NCBI RefSeq assembly: GCF_039528175.1
Contig: NZ_BAAALH010000002.1
Span: 1,550,001 to 1,614,000 of the forward strand
Source: Citricoccus alkalitolerans
Lineage (GTDB): Bacteria > Actinomycetota > Actinomycetes > Actinomycetales > Micrococcaceae
Reading direction: 5' to 3'
Length of the DNA stretch: 64,000 bases
In this document: positions 1 to 8,816 of the stretch, piece by piece
How the letters are laid out: every line of letters starts with the position of its first letter
Position numbering within the stretch: the stretch's first letter is position 1
The notes under the pieces: model-generated
The model's database searches: none
What the model was told of the DNA's origin: nothing
The model's input: the letters and a program-made list of their open reading frames with translations, nothing else
Program-made: the position numbers and the translations under genes

Positions 1-1127
1 TAGGAATCCCCAGCGAGCTGAGCAATCTCATCGTGAATTTCGGGACTCTGGCAGTCGGCTGTGCTGCGATTCCTTGGATTCTGAGCCGAGCGCCTCGACC
101 TGCTTGGGTGGTTGTTTGGTTTCTGGCAGTAGCCCTGGTCATTAGCATGCTCTTCTATGGTGGGGGAGTGGCACTTCTCGGGGCCTTCGGTGTGGATCTG
201 GCGTTGGGCTTGATTTGGTTGCTCGTCATGTCTTCAATCAGTGATTTTAGGAGTTTTAGAAGGCTTCTATACTGGGGCGGTTACGTGATTCTGGTTGCGA
301 CAGCTCTCCAGCTCGTGCGGACATCTGCCGCGGAAGATGAAGTCGGATATTCGCAGTTCTTGGCGTACGTCGCACTCCCGGCGGCACTGATTTTCGCTGA
401 TGCAGCCTTCGAGCGCCACGCTTTCTTCAATGCTGCTCTGGCTACAGCAGCCGGCGTCATGGTGATGAGTACTGGCGCTAGAGGGCCTCTCGTGACAATC
501 GTGCTGTTCGTAGCTATTCGGGGTGCCCTAAAAATGCGCTCATCCCCGCGCTTAGTTCTCCTATTTGTCGGTGGAGGCGCGGCACTACTAGTTGCATTGC
601 AGTATGTGAGAGACTCACTGCTGTCGTGGCTGTTCGAAACGCTTGAGAACTTGGGCCTGAGCACCAGGGTTGTCACTCGGTTACTCGAAGGCACCCTTCT
701 TGAAGATCGGGCAAGAGGTGCCCTTGCACAACACACTGTCGACCTGATTGTCGAGCATCCAGTCGTCGGCCTGGGCTTGGGGAACGAGCGAAGGCATGTG
801 GCGGTGTTGATGGGAGATTCTGGTCCATCCCAGTGGACGGGTTGGTATCCGCATAACGTTTTTCTCGAAGTACTCTCGCAATTCGGCGTGATCGTCGGTT
901 CATTGATTCTCATTTGGGTGGCAGTGAAGATTCTTCGAGCCGTGGTGGCGACCGATGACATGGATCGGAGTCTTACTGCACTCATTTTCGTTGGGATGGG
1001 TCTGGTGCCGCTGCTGTTCTCGGCGAGTTACTTGAGCTGGCCTCAATTCTTCGCGCTCATTGGAGTATGCCTCGCTGCGCAACGATTGCATACGTCACCA
1101 TCCGCATTAGTGCGGGAGGCCAAGTGA
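1..1127 (+). CDS. O-antigen ligase/Wzy-like polysaccharide polymerase, 5' end outside window
   Basis: The reading frame is open to the left edge (first whole codon at 3), so the N-terminus is missing and 374 residues are visible. The protein is almost entirely hydrophobic, with about ten membrane segments and a longer extracytoplasmic loop around residues 220-270 containing VGLGLGNERR and WYPHNVFLEVLSQFG. The PHN-x-FLE pattern before the last helices is typical of Wzy/WaaL-family enzymes, which join lipid-linked repeat units into polysaccharide. The next gene overlaps by GTGA and encodes a flippase, and a Wzc-like kinase follows, which fits a Wzx/Wzy-dependent exopolysaccharide locus. G+C is visibly lower than in the rest of the window, suggesting transfer. 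The GTG at 33 is probably an internal codon, not the start. Confidence 0.75.
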   Translation, partial: GIPSELSNLIVNFGTLAVGCAAIPWILSRAPRPAWVVVWFLAVALVISMLFYGGGVALLGAFGVDLALGLIWLLVMSSISDFRSFRRLLYWGGYVILVATALQLVRTSAAEDEVGYSQFLAYVALPAALIFADAAFERHAFFNAALATAAGVMVMSTGARGPLVTIVLFVAIRGALKMRSSPRLVLLFVGGGAALLVALQYVRDSLLSWLFETLENLGLSTRVVTRLLEGTLLEDRARGALAQHTVDLIVEHPVVGLGLGNERRHVAVLMGDSGPSQWTGWYPHNVFLEVLSQFGVIVGSLILIWVAVKILRAVVATDDMDRSLTALIFVGMGLVPLLFSASYLSWPQFFALIGVCLAAQRLHTSPSALVREAK

Positions 1128-2476
1128 AAAAAAAGGGGAGATTGAAAACCCGGCTCAGAGTGAAACTGAGTTCAACTTTCGTCCGGGGCGTGGGTGTACT
1201 TTCGTCAGGGGCAATGCTTGGTCATGCAATTAGCCTGGTGACTCTCCCGATCATTAGCCGTCTGTATGAGCCGGTCGCGTTCGGCGAACTTGCGCTGATC
1301 GTATCGATTGCGTCTGTTCTCACTTCCGTTGCCTTGCTTGGGCTGCCACACGCGGTTGTCAGAGCCGACACGGACGAGAGTGCTGTTAGGACTATGATTG
1401 TTGGTGCCATTCTGGGAATAGGGCTTGTCTTCGTGGCGCTGTTGATTGCTGTAGTCCTGATGTTATTGGGGGTCGAGCTGAGGACCACACTTCATGGTGC
1501 CCTTTTTTGTGGTCTTGTGGGACTGATGTCGATTCTAACGTCCATGTCCAGCTATCTTCGATATTATGCCAATCGCAGGGAAGCCAATAGCGTTCTTTTC
1601 ACGAATTCGATTATTGGGTCACTGGCCACTCTCTTGATTACGGTTCCACTTGGATTCGCAGGAATGGGTACGATCGGCCTGGTTGCAGGCTCCGTGGGTT
1701 CTCTTCTGGTCGCGAATGCACAAATGTACCTCCGTCTAAAGATTCGTTTCCCAAAGATCACGGGTGTTGAGTTTCAAAACACGCTTAAATCTAATCGAGC
1801 TTTCATGCTATATCAGTACCCTGCGAACCTGTTGGAGACAATTTCCACTCAAACGCCGCGGCAAGCAATATCTGCGTTCTTCGGAACGGTTTCACTCGGT
1901 TGGTACTCCATGACGGAGAGGGTTTTGGCCATCCCGATGCGTCTTGTAGGTGCCCCTATTTCTACGTTGTATTTCCGCGAAGCGAGCAGTCGTACCAGAC
2001 AAGGTAGGGCTATCGGGGCGTTTACGAATCAGCTCGTGGTGGTGCTGTTAGCCGGTTCGCTAGCTCCGGTGATAGTTCTGCTGGTCTGGGGGGAGCAGAT
2101 TTTCAGATGGGCTTTGGGTGCAGAATGGGCGCCGGCTGGTGTGCTGGCATCAATAGTCGTAGTTCAGTATGTTTTCCTTTTAGCAAGAACGTCTGTTGGA
2201 ACGGCAAGAATTGTCGTAGATCGTCAGGGGGTCAACTTGATTATGAGTGCGACTCGTGCGTTGATTGAGATTGGCGCACTCGTGGTCGGCGCTATTTTGA
2301 CGGGCGGCATATTCGGAGCCATAGCTTGGTTTGCCATCGGTTCAACGGCCTTTCTAATACTCGATATGACGACGACAATGCGCTTGCTGGGCGCGGATCA
2401 TTGGCGTTTCGTGTTGGTTTCGGTTAGTTACTGTGTCATTGTCTGCCTTGTGTGGCTCATGACTATCTATAACTAG
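1124..2476 (+). CDS. Wzx-like polysaccharide flippase (MATE/MOP superfamily)
   Basis: A 450-residue polytopic membrane protein with about 12-14 hydrophobic segments. The N-terminal pattern GVGVLSSGAMLGHAISLVTLP followed by ISRLYEP is characteristic of polysaccharide transporters (Wzx/RfbX type), which flip undecaprenyl-linked sugar repeats across the membrane. I chose GTG 1124: it overlaps the stop of the polymerase gene (GTGA) and has GGGAGG about 5 bases upstream. An ATG at 1067 in the same frame would overlap the polymerase by 60 bases and has no such site. The basic N-terminus (MKKKGRLKTRLR) is cytoplasmic. Low G+C and many A/T-ending codons match its neighbour and suggest co-transfer. 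Confidence 0.8.
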   Translation: MKKKGRLKTRLRVKLSSTFVRGVGVLSSGAMLGHAISLVTLPIISRLYEPVAFGELALIVSIASVLTSVALLGLPHAVVRADTDESAVRTMIVGAILGIGLVFVALLIAVVLMLLGVELRTTLHGALFCGLVGLMSILTSMSSYLRYYANRREANSVLFTNSIIGSLATLLITVPLGFAGMGTIGLVAGSVGSLLVANAQMYLRLKIRFPKITGVEFQNTLKSNRAFMLYQYPANLLETISTQTPRQAISAFFGTVSLGWYSMTERVLAIPMRLVGAPISTLYFREASSRTRQGRAIGAFTNQLVVVLLAGSLAPVIVLLVWGEQIFRWALGAEWAPAGVLASIVVVQYVFLLARTSVGTARIVVDRQGVNLIMSATRALIEIGALVVGAILTGGIFGAIAWFAIGSTAFLILDMTTTMRLLGADHWRFVLVSVSYCVIVCLVWLMTIYN

Positions 2477-2784
2477 ATCCGGGGCTCATCTCGTCAAGGT
2501 AGGTTAAGAGTTTCGAATCCGCCGTCGTTTATAGAGGAAGGTCAGGACCGTGGGAGAGTCAGGGCGCCAAGATGGATGAGATACTCGGTGCGGCGTGTGT
2601 TGGTTTCGTCCCGTGGATGTCCAAAGTCAGCGTTTATCTGGGAAGTCGCCTTCGTTCAGAAGTTGACCGGCCGCTCGAGATGGGTCGAATGTCGGATCTC
2701 GTGGGTGGATGTGGCAAGACAATCATCGTCAACGAACCGGGGGGCTCAAATATTCGGCGCCCCGCCTCCACTTAGGACTTATCG
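2477..2784. other. Intergenic gap, no supported gene
   Basis: About 300 bases between the flippase and the kinase. Short overlapping open frames exist on the plus strand (2572-2939), but none has a family-like sequence or a convincing ribosome-binding site. This may hold the promoter of the kinase gene. Confidence 0.4.
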
Positions 2785-4146
2785 ATGGCATTTCAGCAGT
2801 ACTTGGGTATCGTTCTGCGATTTTGGCGAGGTACGTTGGCGGTTGTTGTCGTCTGCGTCGCAGGGGCCGCCGTATTCAGCAATCTTCAGTCGCCTGTCTA
2901 CTCGGCCTCTGCGTCAGTATTTTTGACCGTGAAGAGTGAAGGTGGACCAGGTGAACTTTCGCCCGGGGCCTTCTATACACAGAGCCAGTTGGCTTCATAT
3001 TTGGATGTCGCGACGTCAACGCCTGTTCTAGAATCAATTATCGAGGAACTCGGCATGGACGCGACACCGGAAGCGTTGGCTACCCAGCTGAGCGTCTGGT
3101 CTCCTGAAGAAACGTCCATTATCCACATATCAGCACGGAGTGAGACTGCGAGTGGCGCAGCCGTACTAGCTAACGCCGCCACAGAGAGCGTGCTGACGGC
3201 GGTCAATGAACTCTCCCCCACGGGAGCAGACGGGCAACGTCTAGCCGGCGCGAACATGATTGACAGTGCAGTCGCCCCCAGTTCGCCCTCAGAGCCCAAT
3301 CTAAGGGTCAATGTCGCCCTTGGGGCGGCATTGGGAATACTGCTCGGTGTAGGGCAAATAGCTGTTCGCAGCGATCTCGACACGAGAGTGCGAGATAAAA
3401 AGGATATCGAGTTACTGACCGGCGCTCCAATTCTAGGCGAAGTCAAGTGGAACCACGTGGAGGCACGGCAGAATGCTGAGCGCCAAGTTTCGTCAGGAGT
3501 AAACGCAGAGGCCTTCCGCAGGCTCCGAACCAACCTTTCGTTCGTGGGTTCAAAGAATGATGGCCGGGCAATCGTATTTACATCGGCAGGACCAGGGGAG
3601 GGGAAGACTGAAATCGTCTCCGCCCTTGCGCTTGTCCTGGCTCAAGCGGGAGAGTCAGTGTTGCTCATTGATGCAGACCTCCGCCACTCGAATGTTGCGT
3701 CACGGATGGGCATCGACGCTGGAAGAGGACTAGCAGATCTACTCGCGGACGCTGCTGTGCCACAAGATGTGCTTCATATTGACTCAAGCGGTTTTCTTTC
3801 TGTATTGCTGGCCGGCACTATGCCACCTAACCCATCTGAGCTGCTTGGCTCGAAATCCATGTCGAGTTTCTTGAGCATCGCCGAACGCCAATACGACTAC
3901 GTTCTGATTGATTCACCGCCCCTACTCCCCGTTACCGACGCAGTTGTCTTGTCTGCCCATACGAGATCTGCCGTCTTAGTCTCGCAAATTGGGAACGTGC
4001 GGGGCAGCCAATTACGGGAGGCGGTGACAATCCTTGAAGCGAGCAGGGCCGATTTATTGGGCGTGGTGATTAATGAGGTGGAGCCGTCCGGAGAGAAAGT
4101 CAATTGGCACGCAGCTACTTCGATTTCCTTTGCAGTGCGCGACTGA
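2785..4146 (+). CDS. Wzz/Wzc-like chain-length regulator with BY-kinase ATPase domain
   Basis: This 453-residue protein joins a Wzz domain to a bacterial tyrosine-kinase-type ATPase domain. The Wzz part has one membrane segment near residues 15-33 and a second near 172-192. The ATPase domain shows Walker A (GPGEGKT, about residue 268), Walker A' (LLIDADLR, about 293) and Walker B (YVLIDSPP, about 372). Such proteins control polymer length and export together with Wzy and Wzx. The C-terminus (HAATSISFAVRD) has no tyrosine cluster, which normally serves as the autophosphorylation tail. It may therefore be shortened or act as an ATPase without autokinase cycling. The gene follows the flippase after a 308-base gap, so it may have its own promoter. 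Confidence 0.85.
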   Translation: MAFQQYLGIVLRFWRGTLAVVVVCVAGAAVFSNLQSPVYSASASVFLTVKSEGGPGELSPGAFYTQSQLASYLDVATSTPVLESIIEELGMDATPEALATQLSVWSPEETSIIHISARSETASGAAVLANAATESVLTAVNELSPTGADGQRLAGANMIDSAVAPSSPSEPNLRVNVALGAALGILLGVGQIAVRSDLDTRVRDKKDIELLTGAPILGEVKWNHVEARQNAERQVSSGVNAEAFRRLRTNLSFVGSKNDGRAIVFTSAGPGEGKTEIVSALALVLAQAGESVLLIDADLRHSNVASRMGIDAGRGLADLLADAAVPQDVLHIDSSGFLSVLLAGTMPPNPSELLGSKSMSSFLSIAERQYDYVLIDSPPLLPVTDAVVLSAHTRSAVLVSQIGNVRGSQLREAVTILEASRADLLGVVINEVEPSGEKVNWHAATSISFAVRD

Positions 4147-4413
4147 GGACTTTGCGGGATTCCCATTTGCGTCTCTCAAGGGTGTCACCTCACCCGGGTG
4201 GCGGGGTCCTGGACTGATGGACGTTGTTTAGGACCGTCTGGCATAGAGCGCCAGACGGAGCCGAACCGTCAGATAGCCTTGATGGCATTGATTTGGGGAA
4301 AGCGTCATTTTCAGTTTCAGATCAAAGTCCTGGCTCTCTTCGTAGCATATAAATAATAGCCGGACTTTCGTGAGAAGTGTTGTCATTCTGTTAGGAAGGT
4401 AGGACATTCACTG
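4147..4413. other. Intergenic stretch with one perfect hairpin
   Basis: No gene is supported here. It contains a 9-bp perfect inverted repeat (CCGTCTGGC / GCCAGACGG, 7-base loop) at 4234-4258. With no T-run behind it, it could be a factor-assisted terminator for the kinase gene or a leftover of recombination. Confidence 0.4.
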
Positions 4414-5190
4414 GTGATTCAATGTACTCCCAAGGGGCACTCCGTAGTGGGCGTCGATATCAATATGGCCCTCGTTGATCTCGTCAAAGACGGTATCGAA
4501 CTCCTCCCTGGCTAGGATCAACTTCAGTACAAACTTGCTGAGGCTGTGAACCGTGGGCACCTACGGGCGACGACTGAGTACTGTGACGAACTTCCTGACA
4601 CCGGTGGTCCTGACGCAGGGCGTGCAGGCCTCGCTGTTAATTCTCGCACCTCGGCACTTCACCTCAGTCTGTTGGCTGCAGGGATCGGGCCGGGTGACGA
4701 AGACATCGTGGCCTTCACGTAAGCGGCGACAACCAACTCGGCCGCAGTTGTAGCGGATATAACGCGGGCCATTATGCCGGTATACCCTTACGGTCAGTCC
4801 GCCGATATGGCGGCATTCCCAGTGCTGGCTCAACAACATGGACTCGGAATACTCGAAGACGCGGCGAGGGCTCATGCATTGTCATGGAACGGGCAACCGG
4901 TTGGTACGTTCGTAGCATTCCCGGCGTTCAGCCTCTACCCCACGAAGAAGGTGACCTCCGGCGAGGGAGGCATGGCCTCCACTCAGGATAAGGGCGTCGC
5001 CTGGTCAGTGCGACTGCTCCGGAACCAGGGGATGTAACAGCGGCACCGGAACGAGGTCGCGGGGCTGAACAACCGCATGACGGACATCCACGCTGCCTTT
5101 GGCTGTGTCCAGGTGATCAAGATCCTCGACTGGACCGCCAAGCGGCAGGCGAACGAGGCCCCTGGCTTGATGGAGCTGTCTAGTTCAACC
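4414..5190 (+). pseudogene. Decayed chimera: nucleotide-sugar dehydrogenase N-terminus joined to DegT/DnrJ aminotransferase
   Basis: One frame carries two homologies separated by stops. From 4414 it reads GHSVVGVDIN then, past a TAG at 4513-4515, LAEAVNRGHLRATTE, matching the Rossmann region and following helix of UDP-sugar 6-dehydrogenases (WecC/UgdH type). The same frame then reads NSRTSALHLSLLAAGIGPGDE, GILEDAARAHA, FSLYPTKKVTSGEGGM and NNRMTDIHAAFG, the landmarks of PLP-dependent sugar aminotransferases. The KK in the YPTKK motif contains the PLP lysine. Two more stops (TAA 4720-4722, TAA 5035-5037) interrupt it. The two partial genes were apparently fused by a deletion in frame before the stops arose, or were joined by chance. 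It ends where the transposase remnant begins. Confidence 0.75.
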
Positions 5191-5207
5191 ACCGCCAGGA
5201 GGCCTCT

Positions 5208-6175
5208 GTGTCCCACGTTAATGCCTGTCTGACCGTTCCGACTGCTCGTCGCACGGGTTCTCGAGGACCGACGCCCCGTATCCCCTGTCACGAGGGAACT
5301 GGGCGTCTCGCGTCAATGCGCCCACCGGTGGGTGTGCCGGTTCCGCGAAGCGGGCCCCTAGGGCCTGGCCGACCGAAGGGGTCGGCCCCGCCGGATGCCG
5401 AGCGGGACCAGCGCCGAGCGCGAGCAGGCCGTGCTCGCGGCCCGAACGCGGCACCGATTCGGACCAGCCAGGCTTGCCCGCGCGACGGAAGTCCTTGCTC
5501 GGACAGTCTCTCGAATCCTCGCCCGGCACCGATGCCGCCGCTGTCGTGGCTGGATCCGGTCACTGGGTCTGCCGTCCGTACCACCAGGTCCATAGTCCAC
5601 CGGTACGAGCATTCCAGTCCTGGCGACCTCGTGCACCTTGATGTGAAGAAGCTCGGACGCATCCCCGACGGAGGCGGCTGGCGAGCGGTCGCGAAGCAGT
5701 TGCGCGTGAGCCATCGCACCGGACGATCTCGGGCCGGCTTCGACTACGTCCACGCAGCAGTCGACGATCACAACCGGATCGCCTACGCCGAGGTCCATCC
5801 CGACGAGAAGGGAGCGACCGCGGCCGGGTTCCTGACCCGGGCGGCCGACTACTTCGCCTCCTACGGCATCGCCCGGATCGAACGGGTCATCACCGACAAT
5901 GCTTTCGGCTACCGTCATTCGGCCGCGTGCAAGGCAGCCGTGGCCGGCCTGAGAGCACGGCGCAAGTTCATCAAGCCGCACTGCCCCCGGCAGAACGGCA
6001 AGGTCGAGCGCTTCAACCGCACCCTCGCCATCGAACGGGCCTACCGGCACCCTTCACCAGTAGCCAGGCCCGCAGCGACGCACTGGCACCATGGCTGAGG
6101 CGCTACAGCACTGAACGCATCCACTCAAGACACGGCCTCGTCCCAGCAGCCCGAGTGTCACCAACGCCATGGCCG
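5208..6175 (+). pseudogene. IS481-family transposase remnant (frameshifted)
   Basis: The DDE integrase core is clear in one frame: PGDLVHLDVKKLGRIPDGGGWR, VHAAVDDHNRIAYAEV, ERVITDNAFGYR and KPHCPRQNGKVERFNRTLA. The N-terminal helix-turn-helix half is split over frames: MSHVNACLTV at 5208, then RELGVSRQCAHRWVCRF in a second frame, then EREQAVLAARTRHRFGPARLA near 5400-5470 in a third, before the core frame resumes near 5530. A last shift near 6050 is needed to read FTSSQARSDALAPWLRRYSTE. At least three frame changes make it inactive. Clear terminal inverted repeats and target duplications were not found. The final frame runs without a stop into rmlB. Confidence 0.8.
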
Positions 6176-6280
6176 AGTACACCTAGTCCGTCCGGCTCGG
6201 TCGACGAATTGCTTGTCACGAGTGCTGATCGAGTACCCGGCACCGGGGACTCCAGGATTGCTCGCAACTACCTTGAGCGT

Positions 6281-7279
6281 GTGAGCACCTTCCTTGTCAC
6301 CGGCGGAGCCGGCTTCATCGGGTCTAACTTCATCCGCTACGTCCTGGAGTCCACGGACCATCGCGTCATTGTGCTGGACAAGCTGACCTACGCCGGCAAC
6401 CGCTCTTCCTTGGAGGGCCTGCCTGCCAACCGCATGACGTTCATGCAGGGAGACATCGCGGACCTCGGCCTCCTGGACGAGCTCATGCCCCAGGTGGATG
6501 CCGTGGTGAACTATGCGGCCGAGTCCCATAATGACAACTCGCTCAACGACCCACGGCCCTTCGTGGACACCAACATCCTGGGGACCTACGCGCTGATCGA
6601 GTCCGCCCGCCGCCATGACATCCGGTTCCACCACATCTCCACGGACGAGGTCTACGGGGACCTGGAGCTAGACGACCCCGATCGGTTCACGGAGACCACC
6701 CCGTACAACCCCTCCAGTCCCTACTCCTCCACGAAAGCCGGTTCAGATCTCCTGGTGCGGGCCTGGGTGCGCTCCTTCGGTCTGCGGGCCACCATCTCCA
6801 ACTGCTCCAACAACTACGGCCCCTACCAGCACGTGGAGAAGTTCATCCCGCGGCAGATCACCAACGTGATCGACGGCGGGCGGCCCCGGCTCTACGGGGA
6901 GGGGCGCAACGTGCGGGACTGGATCCACGCCAATGACCACTCCTCGGCCGTGCTGAGCATCCTCGAGCGGGGCGCAGTGGGGGAGACCTACCTCATCGGC
7001 GCGGACGGGGAGCAGAACAACAAGGCCGTGATCGAGACCATCCTGGAGGTCATGGGCGAGCCGGCCGGGGCCTATGACCACGTGGTAGACCGCCCCGGGC
7101 ATGACCTGCGCTATGCCATCGACTCCGCCAAACTGCGCACCGAGCTCGGCTGGCTTCCGCAGTACTCCGACTTCCGGGCGGGCCTGGAGGACACCGTGCA
7201 GTGGTACCGGGACCATGAACCTTGGTGGCGGCCCCAGAAGGCCGCCGCGGAGGCCAAGTACCAGTTGACAGGACAGTGA
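6281..7279 (+). CDS. rmlB: dTDP-glucose 4,6-dehydratase RmlB
   Basis: A 332-residue extended short-chain dehydrogenase converting dTDP-glucose to dTDP-4-keto-6-deoxyglucose for dTDP-rhamnose synthesis. It has the NAD-binding GGAGFIGSNF near the start, the catalytic STDEVYGDL (Thr-Asp-Glu triad) near residue 120 and YSSTKAGSD (Tyr-x3-Lys) near 150, with RVRDWIH-type NVRDWIHANDH later. The frame is open far upstream through the transposase remnant, but homologues begin at the Rossmann strand, so GTG 6281 (just before STFLVTGG) is the likely start. It overlaps the next gene by one base (TGATG). No strong Shine-Dalgarno site is visible. Confidence 0.93.
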   Translation: MSTFLVTGGAGFIGSNFIRYVLESTDHRVIVLDKLTYAGNRSSLEGLPANRMTFMQGDIADLGLLDELMPQVDAVVNYAAESHNDNSLNDPRPFVDTNILGTYALIESARRHDIRFHHISTDEVYGDLELDDPDRFTETTPYNPSSPYSSTKAGSDLLVRAWVRSFGLRATISNCSNNYGPYQHVEKFIPRQITNVIDGGRPRLYGEGRNVRDWIHANDHSSAVLSILERGAVGETYLIGADGEQNNKAVIETILEVMGEPAGAYDHVVDRPGHDLRYAIDSAKLRTELGWLPQYSDFRAGLEDTVQWYRDHEPWWRPQKAAAEAKYQLTGQ

Positions 7280-8739
7280 TGGGCGCAGCTCAGACGGCGG
7301 GACAGGAACGCACGACGGCGGCGGTCGACTTCTCGAAGCAACTCGCCGCCCAGCCCACCACCATCCCCGGGCTCACCCTCTTCGACCTTCCCGTGCACGG
7401 CGACAACCGTGGCTGGTTCAAGGAGAACTGGCAGCGGCAGAAGATGACCGATCGCGGGCTGCCTGACTTCGGGCCGGTGCAGAACAACGTCTCCTACAAC
7501 GTCAGCCGCGGCACCACGCGGGGCATCCACGCCGAGCCCTGGGACAAGCACATTTCCGTGGCCACCGGTTCGGTGTTCGGGGCGTGGGTGGACCTGCGCC
7601 AGGGCACCACCTTCGGCCGGGTGTTCACCGCCGTGATTGATCCCTCCACCGCAATCTTTGTTCCCCGCGGGGTCGGCAATGCCTTCCAGTCCCTCGAGGA
7701 CAACACCGCCTACACCTACCTGGTTAACGACCACTGGTCCGCCGAGGCTCAAGCCGAATACACGTTTCTCAACCTCGCCGACTCCACAGCGGCCATTGAT
7801 TGGCCCATCCCTCTGGAGCAGGCCGAGCTCTCGGACAAGGACCGTGCGCATCCGCCGCTGGCCGAGGTGGTGCCCATGGCCCCGGCGACCACGCTGGTGC
7901 TGGGGGCCACCGGCCAGCTGGGCCGGGAGCTGGCCCGCCTACTGGCCGACCGATCTTATGTGGAGTTCCTTGGACGCGACCGCTTCGACCTCGCCGATCC
8001 CGCCGCCGTCGGGCGCATCGACTGGCGCCGCGTGGAAACCGTGGTCAACGCCGCGGCCTACACGGCAGTGGATGAGGCCGAGACCGAAGACGGTGGTAGG
8101 GCCGCCTGGGCGGCCAACGCCGAAGGCGTGGCGCGGCTGGCGCAGGCCTGCGGGCAGCACCGTGTGACGCTCATTCATGTCTCCACGGATTACGTGTTCG
8201 ACGGGACGAAGGACGGCGCCTACACCGAGTCCGACCCGCTGCGCCCGGCAAACGTCTACGGGGCCTCCAAGGCCGCCGGGGATCTGGCCGCCATGGTTGC
8301 GCCGCGGCACTACCTGCTGCGCACGTCTTGGGTGATCGGGGACGGTAGCAACTTCGTGCGCACCATGTGCTCGCTGGCCGAGCGGGGCATCGCCCCCTCC
8401 GTGGTCTCTGATCAATTCGGCAGGTTGACCTTCACCCGGGACCTGGCCGAGGCCATCGTCCACCTGCGCAACGGCGATGCTCCCTACGGGACCTACAACG
8501 TCACCAATGGTGGGGCCCCCGGGAGCTGGACAGAGGTCGCCCGTCACGTCTACGCGCACGCCGGCCGGCCGACGAGCGACGTGTCTGAAGTCACGACCGA
8601 GGAGTACTTCGCCGGCACGTCCGCGGCGCGGCGGCCGCTGAATTCGGTTCTGGACCTGGCCAAGCTCGAGGCCACCGGGTTCACGCCACGGGACCAGTGG
8701 ACGGCGCTGGAGGAGTACCTCGCCGACTCCCGGCCCTGA
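7279..8739 (+). CDS. rmlC-rmlD: Fused dTDP-4-dehydrorhamnose 3,5-epimerase / dTDP-4-dehydrorhamnose reductase
   Basis: This 486-residue protein carries the last two steps of dTDP-L-rhamnose synthesis in one chain. Residues about 28-190 are the RmlC cupin, with HGDNRGWFKE, SRGTTRGIHAEPWDK (active-site His) and FVPRGVGNAFQ. Residues about 200-486 are the RmlD reductase, with GATGQLGREL for the cofactor, AAYTAVDEAE, VSTDYVFDG and the YGASK Tyr-Lys pair. ATG 7279 overlaps the rmlB stop, so the two are probably translationally coupled. RmlC-RmlD fusions are known in several actinobacteria. RmlA is not here but at 30.4-31.3 kb on the other strand. Confidence 0.93.
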   Translation: MGAAQTAGQERTTAAVDFSKQLAAQPTTIPGLTLFDLPVHGDNRGWFKENWQRQKMTDRGLPDFGPVQNNVSYNVSRGTTRGIHAEPWDKHISVATGSVFGAWVDLRQGTTFGRVFTAVIDPSTAIFVPRGVGNAFQSLEDNTAYTYLVNDHWSAEAQAEYTFLNLADSTAAIDWPIPLEQAELSDKDRAHPPLAEVVPMAPATTLVLGATGQLGRELARLLADRSYVEFLGRDRFDLADPAAVGRIDWRRVETVVNAAAYTAVDEAETEDGGRAAWAANAEGVARLAQACGQHRVTLIHVSTDYVFDGTKDGAYTESDPLRPANVYGASKAAGDLAAMVAPRHYLLRTSWVIGDGSNFVRTMCSLAERGIAPSVVSDQFGRLTFTRDLAEAIVHLRNGDAPYGTYNVTNGGAPGSWTEVARHVYAHAGRPTSDVSEVTTEEYFAGTSAARRPLNSVLDLAKLEATGFTPRDQWTALEEYLADSRP

Positions 8740-8816
8740 ACGTGAGGCAGTCGCACCAGACTGGACTCCCACCGCCATAGACTGTGCTCGGAGTCCATTT
8801 CCAACCGAGGAGTGAC

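Noticed and set aside
5195..6185. Terminal inverted repeats of the IS481 remnant
   Set aside because: I compared the ends near 5205 and 6175 and found only scattered matches. Exact element boundaries cannot be given.
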